DNA of 64,000 bases from positions 76,942,001-77,006,000 of the forward strand of contig OZ231126.1 of NCBI GenBank assembly GCA_965153355.1, written 5' to 3'. The stretch comes from Flaccisagitta enflata (Eukaryota > Chaetognatha > Sagittoidea > Aphragmophora). The translations under genes were made by a program, and so were the position numbers. The notes beneath the pieces were generated by a model. That model ran no database searches and was not told the origin of the DNA. It saw only the letters and a program-made list of their open reading frames with translations. Below are positions 57,048-64,000 of this stretch, piece by piece. Position 1 is the stretch's first letter, and each line of letters begins with the position of its first letter.

Positions 57048-57185
57048 CCATTTTTTTTCGCAACTCTATCAGCCTTTTTTCGGTCGGTCCATCCGTCGGT
57101 CAGTTTGTCTCAAAGTTTTTTTTGCTCGAAATTTTCGGCTTCTGTCAACCCGTCTGTGACTGAGGTCCCCACGTATCTGGTCATA
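57048..57185 (-). mobile_element. Very worn family B copy
   Basis: TTCGCAACTCTATCAGCC, GGTCGGTCCATCCGTCGG and CAACCCGTCTGTGACTGAGG retain family order; the ends are decayed. Confidence 0.5.
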
Positions 57186-57295
57186 CTTTATCAAGATGAG
57201 AATAAAAGCCTTGATTGTCACCCTGAAAAGATGCCCTCATTTGCACAGTCATTTCGGCCGGGGGGAGGGGGAACACGGATTCGATTCTTTGTCTC

Positions 57296-57879
<584 letters not shown>

Positions 57880-58110
57880 TTGTGAATGATGCCATTGAGT
57901 GCTGCAGTAGTAAGTGTGTGTTGGCCTTAACTACAAAGAAGATGTTATCAAAGGATGCCATTGGGTGCTGTAGTCTAATAGCTGTGTGTTGGTCTAAATT
58001 ACAAAAAAGATGCTGTGAATGATGTAATTGGGTGCTGCAGTCTTGTAGGTGTGTGTTGGCCTATACTACAAAGAAGATGCTGTGAATGATGCTATTGGGT
58101 GCTGCTGTAA
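57880..58110. repeat. About 72-bp tandem repeat, three copies
   Basis: Units with GATGCCATTGGGTGCTG, GTGTGTTGGCCTAAACTAC and AAGAAGATGCTGTGAATG, diverged by several bases each. Confidence 0.8.
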
Positions 58111-58194
58111 ATGTTGCAATCAGCTGTAATGGCTCCAAACTCGGAGAAGCCTCCGTGAGAAAGAACGTCTAATTAAAGCCGTTGGCTAATGAGA

Positions 58195-58199
<5 letters not shown>

Positions 58200-58241
<42 letters not shown>

Positions 58242-58251
58242 TCTCTCTCTT
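58200..58251. repeat. (CT)n microsatellite
   Basis: About 25 CT units; it faces the GA tract about 100 bp downstream. Confidence 0.95.
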
Positions 58252-58349
58252 TTCTCGTTTCTTGCAGACAAATCAGAGCTGAGATGAGATCTTTTGCCCA
58301 GTTCTATCAAGCTGCACCATGACAGAGTGATATGAGACAAAGGAAGAGT

Positions 58350-60715
<2,366 letters not shown>

Positions 60716-60795
<80 letters not shown>

Positions 60796-60870
60796 CAGAA
60801 AGACAGAAAGAAAGAGAGGAAGAAAGAAAGAAAGAAAGAAAGAAAGAGAGAAAGAAAGAGAGAAAGAGTG
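60716..60870. repeat. (AAAG)n microsatellite
   Basis: About 35 AAAG units with GACA and GAGA interruptions. Confidence 0.96.
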
Positions 60871-61107
60871 GAGAGGAAAGAGAAAAATTGAACAAAGATT
60901 AATCTCCAGCACAGTTTTGAATTTCAGAGATTTGCTCAAGAAAAACCAGAGAAATGAAATTAAGAAAACAAGAGACAAAAAAAGCGCAATCAGCGAAGGA
61001 AAAAAAGGATCTGTCATCAGATGTCACATTCACGTGTTCTTAAGGCGTTTTTTTTTCTCTCTCACTCTTGGTTTGACTTTTTGCTTTTGCGCTGCCTTGA
61101 TTTAGTC
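60871..61107. other. Unassigned stretch
   Basis: Nothing recognised. Confidence 0.4.
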
Positions 61108-61366
61108 GCCATTGTCTAGGTGTCGTTTTAAAGGACGCCTGAGGTGACGGATGAAGTGACATTGTTGAGGTGCCATTCTAAAGGACACCCGAGGTGACGA
61201 ATGAAGTGACATCGTTCAGATGCCATTCTAAAGGACACCCGAGGTGACGAATGATGTGACATCATTTAAGTGTCATTTTAAAGGACACTTGAGGTGATGA
61301 ATGATGTGACATCGTTTAAGAGTCATTTTAAAAGACACCTGAGGTGACCAATGAAGTGACAAAGAT
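61108..61366. repeat. 50-bp tandem repeat
   Basis: About five units of exactly 50 bp (GTGACATCGTTTAAGTGCCA plus TTCTAAAGGACACCCGAGG and TGACGAATGAA), with GTGACA starts recurring at 50-bp steps from about 61157 to 61307. Confidence 0.92.
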
Positions 61367-61865
61367 AAGTTCTAAGTTGCGCCAACCTTTTTGGGGGGGG
61401 GGGGGTGACGAAATTAGCGAAGGAAACAAGCTTTCAAACCAAAAAAAGCAACAGAAACAGACGATTGTGGATGAAAGCATGGATAAACGACTGCGATTCA
61501 TGGAGCCCCTACATTGATGAAACTCCTACCTTGATGAACCCCCTGCATTAATGAAGCCCTGTGATTCTAAAACTTCTCGTGGAAGCCGGTAAATATAAGG
61601 TTGGCCTTGGGTATGTGCGATGACGCACCAACAAACCTGCGGGCCCTTTGAGTGAATTGCGAATACCCGGATACGCGATGAACGAAAGAAATCTGCACAG
61701 TAACATATGAGATATCATTTTGATACAGTTCCTCCTGGCATTTAGAGCTAAAACATCTTGCTTACCTTACGAGGATTGAAGCATTGTGATTATGCCCAAA
61801 ACTATCAGACCTCAATGAATGATACACACTGATACACGCTTTCTTCCTCGTTGGGTATATTTCTA
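61367..61865. other. Unassigned stretch
   Basis: A G run at about 61394-61407 and short GATGAA/CCC repeats near 61510-61560. No gene seen. Confidence 0.45.
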
Positions 61866-62817
61866 TAACTATGGCAAAATAAAAAAAGACAGTAATTTTC
61901 AAAATAATATTGTGAGCTCATTTTTTAGAGTAGCTTAATAATTTTTCAAACTGTGACAGTTTGTCAAATTTGCTACCTGGAAAAAAAATCAGATCTCGAA
62001 AAAGTTGATTTTTGCACCCGCAGCATTGAGTTTTGCAAAATTTGTCAATTGAACCACCGCCGAATGGGTTTCAGTTCAGATTAAACTTTGAAAATTTACT
62101 CTGAGCTCAATTTTTAAAGCAAGATCAATATTTTTTAGACGGTGATAGCAGGTCAAATTTCTGACATAGCAAAGAAATCAGAATTCAAAAAAGTCTATTT
62201 TTGTACCTTCTACATCAATTCTTGTAAAATCTGTCAAAACTGGATATCAATTCTAGAGTTTTCATTGGAGGTCTATTCACAAAAATTGATGGTACTAGTG
62301 CAAAAATACACTTTTTTGAGTTCTGATTTTTTTGCTTGTCATACTATCATCATCTAAAAAAAATACGAAGCTACAAAAAAAACTAACATTTGAAATCAAT
62401 TCTGAATAAATGTTTTTTTTATTTCGACCATCCAACTTCAACCAATTTTACAAAAATCAGTGTTGCAGCTACAAAAATCAACTTTTTTGAGTTCTGATTT
62501 TTTTTACTGCGTCAGAAATTTGACATGCTATCACCATCTCAAAAATTATGATCTTGCTCTAAAAATTAAGCTCAAAGTTGATTTTCAAAGTTAGATCTAA
62601 ACTGAAACTGATACTAACTCGGCAATTGTTCAGTAGACAAATTTTGCAAAAATCAATGCTATGGGCGCAAAAATCAACTTTTTCAAAATTTAATTTTTTT
62701 GCTAGGTAGCAAATTTGACAAACTATCATGGTCTAAAAAATTATAAAGCTGCTCTAAAAAATAAGCTCACAATATCATTTTGAAAATTACTGTCTTTTTT
62801 TTATTTTGTCATAGTTA
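61866..62817. mobile_element. 952-bp palindromic fold-back element
   Basis: Starts TAACTATGGCAAAATAAAAA and ends in the complement of TAACTATGACAAAATAAAAA; arms (about 475 bp) pair through ACAGTAATTTTCAAAAT, GTGAGCTCATTTTTTAGAG and TTGTCAAATTTGCTACC. Each arm holds two related modules around AATCAGAACTCAAAAAAGT, so the element is an inverted repeat of a tandem repeat. TA ends fit a TA-targeting MITE. No coding frame. Confidence 0.85.
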
Positions 62818-63312
<495 letters not shown>

Positions 63313-63444
63313 CTTTCGATCTCTTGACGTGACGGATGGAAATCCCCCGTTAAATGTATGAAAATATGGAAATCAGCTTCAAATGTATGGAAATCCCTTT
63401 CCACTGCCTTTCTATCGCCGTCAATCCGTTGACATCCTGCAGGA

Positions 63445-63600
63445 CAACAACGACGACAACGACGATTATCATGATGACAGTCACAAAGACGATGTTGATG
63501 ATGACGACAATCACGATGAAGACGACGTCAACGACGTCAACGACGACGACGACGACAAAGACGACGACGACGACAAAGACGACGGTGATGATGACAATAG
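63445..63600. repeat. Degenerate (GAC/GAT)n triplet tract
   Basis: GACGACGA and GATGATGA triplets with AAG interruptions. Open on both strands as Asp- and Val-rich frames. Confidence 0.85.
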
Positions 63601-63721
63601 CCAAGTTGGTAACGTGACATCAAAGGCATCCCGACGTCATTTTTACGGAAATTTTTACGTCAATGAAATTCATAGGCGACGTGTTTTCTCATTGTTTCTT
63701 TGGCATGTATGGACTACGGAG

Positions 63722-63723
<2 letters not shown>

Positions 63724-63767
<44 letters not shown>

Positions 63768-63773
63768 TCTCTC
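63724..63773. repeat. (CT)n microsatellite
   Basis: About 24 CT units with one interruption. Confidence 0.95.
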
Positions 63774-64000
63774 ATATATTCGATTTTCTCCTATAAGCAT
63801 GCGGCGCGAAAATATTGGAAACTTCATCCTTCTCCTTTCTATTATTGTGATTTACGTGTTTTCGTTTCCTCGCTGAGAGGCCACCTCGTAATTCAAACAA
63901 AAACCAACGCCCGCAAAATTTCCTTTCTTCATCACTCCCTTCCTTTATTTCCTTTTTCTCCTTTTCGTTTTATTTATTTTTCTCCTTTTCCTTTTTTCTC
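63774..64000. other. Unassigned pyrimidine-rich end
   Basis: T/C-rich; runs off the window. Nothing recognised. Confidence 0.45.

Overview
The window reads as intergenic chromosomal DNA of a eukaryote, most likely an invertebrate animal. The evidence is dense long microsatellites, a decayed non-LTR retrotransposon (LINE) reverse transcriptase, a Tc1/mariner-type transposase remnant, many TA-flanked MITE-like elements, and the absence of operons, bacterial promoters or ribosome binding sites. I cannot name the species. I found no intact protein-coding gene, no convincing tRNA or rRNA, and no CRISPR array. The only protein-level homology I can defend is a broken LINE reverse transcriptase (32932-42556, + strand, in three pieces) and a degraded transposase (47982-48406, - strand). 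Nearly all other open frames are translations of tandem repeats.

Two dispersed repeat families dominate. Family B (about 15 recognisable copies plus fragments) starts with AACAAGGCC, has a subterminal 9-10-mer about 25-30 bases in, carries a tandem-repeat core (usually GTCC/CGGTC, sometimes kilobases of other repeats), and ends with a hairpin followed by CTAAAAA. The subterminal 9-10-mer matches the hairpin stem in each copy, but the shared sequence differs between classes (AGTCGCGTGC, AGTTGCGGAC, GATGCGTCCG, GGTGCGCCA). This layout resembles Helentron-associated (HINE-type) elements, with a covarying end signal. Family A (about 10 copies) has inverted GGGCAGCGGCCCCGAAGGGG arms around a 20-21 bp minisatellite, plus a hairpin near one end whose stem also shows compensatory changes.

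Layout. 1-2.1 kb: an AAAG tract and little else. 2.1-5.7 kb: a large degenerate fold-back with a nested family A element and a 634-bp insertion. 5.9-12 kb: a cluster of A and B copies. 13-15 kb: worn B copies and a 748-bp palindrome. 16.1-18.6 kb: a recent 1.28-kb tandem duplication. 18.6-25.6 kb: A and B copies, three TA-flanked elements and a perfect 94-bp palindrome. 26-27.4 kb: alternating GA and CT tracts. 27.4-29.3 kb: an 89-bp satellite. 30.3-32.8 kb: a textbook A copy and a B copy inflated to 1.6 kb. 32.9-42.6 kb: the LINE, split by satellites and nested elements. 42.6-50 kb: a MITE, a 1.3-kb compound triplet array, the transposase remnant and more B copies. 50-64 kb: microsatellites, B copies, a 50-bp tandem repeat and a 952-bp palindrome.

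The region is best seen as a layered archive of insertions and tandem-repeat growth. At its deepest (about 36.8-41.9 kb) the order is: LINE, then a block of 13-bp and 162-bp repeats, then a B element in the 162-bp repeat, then another 13-bp array in the B core, then a 391-bp TIR element in that array, then a CT microsatellite.
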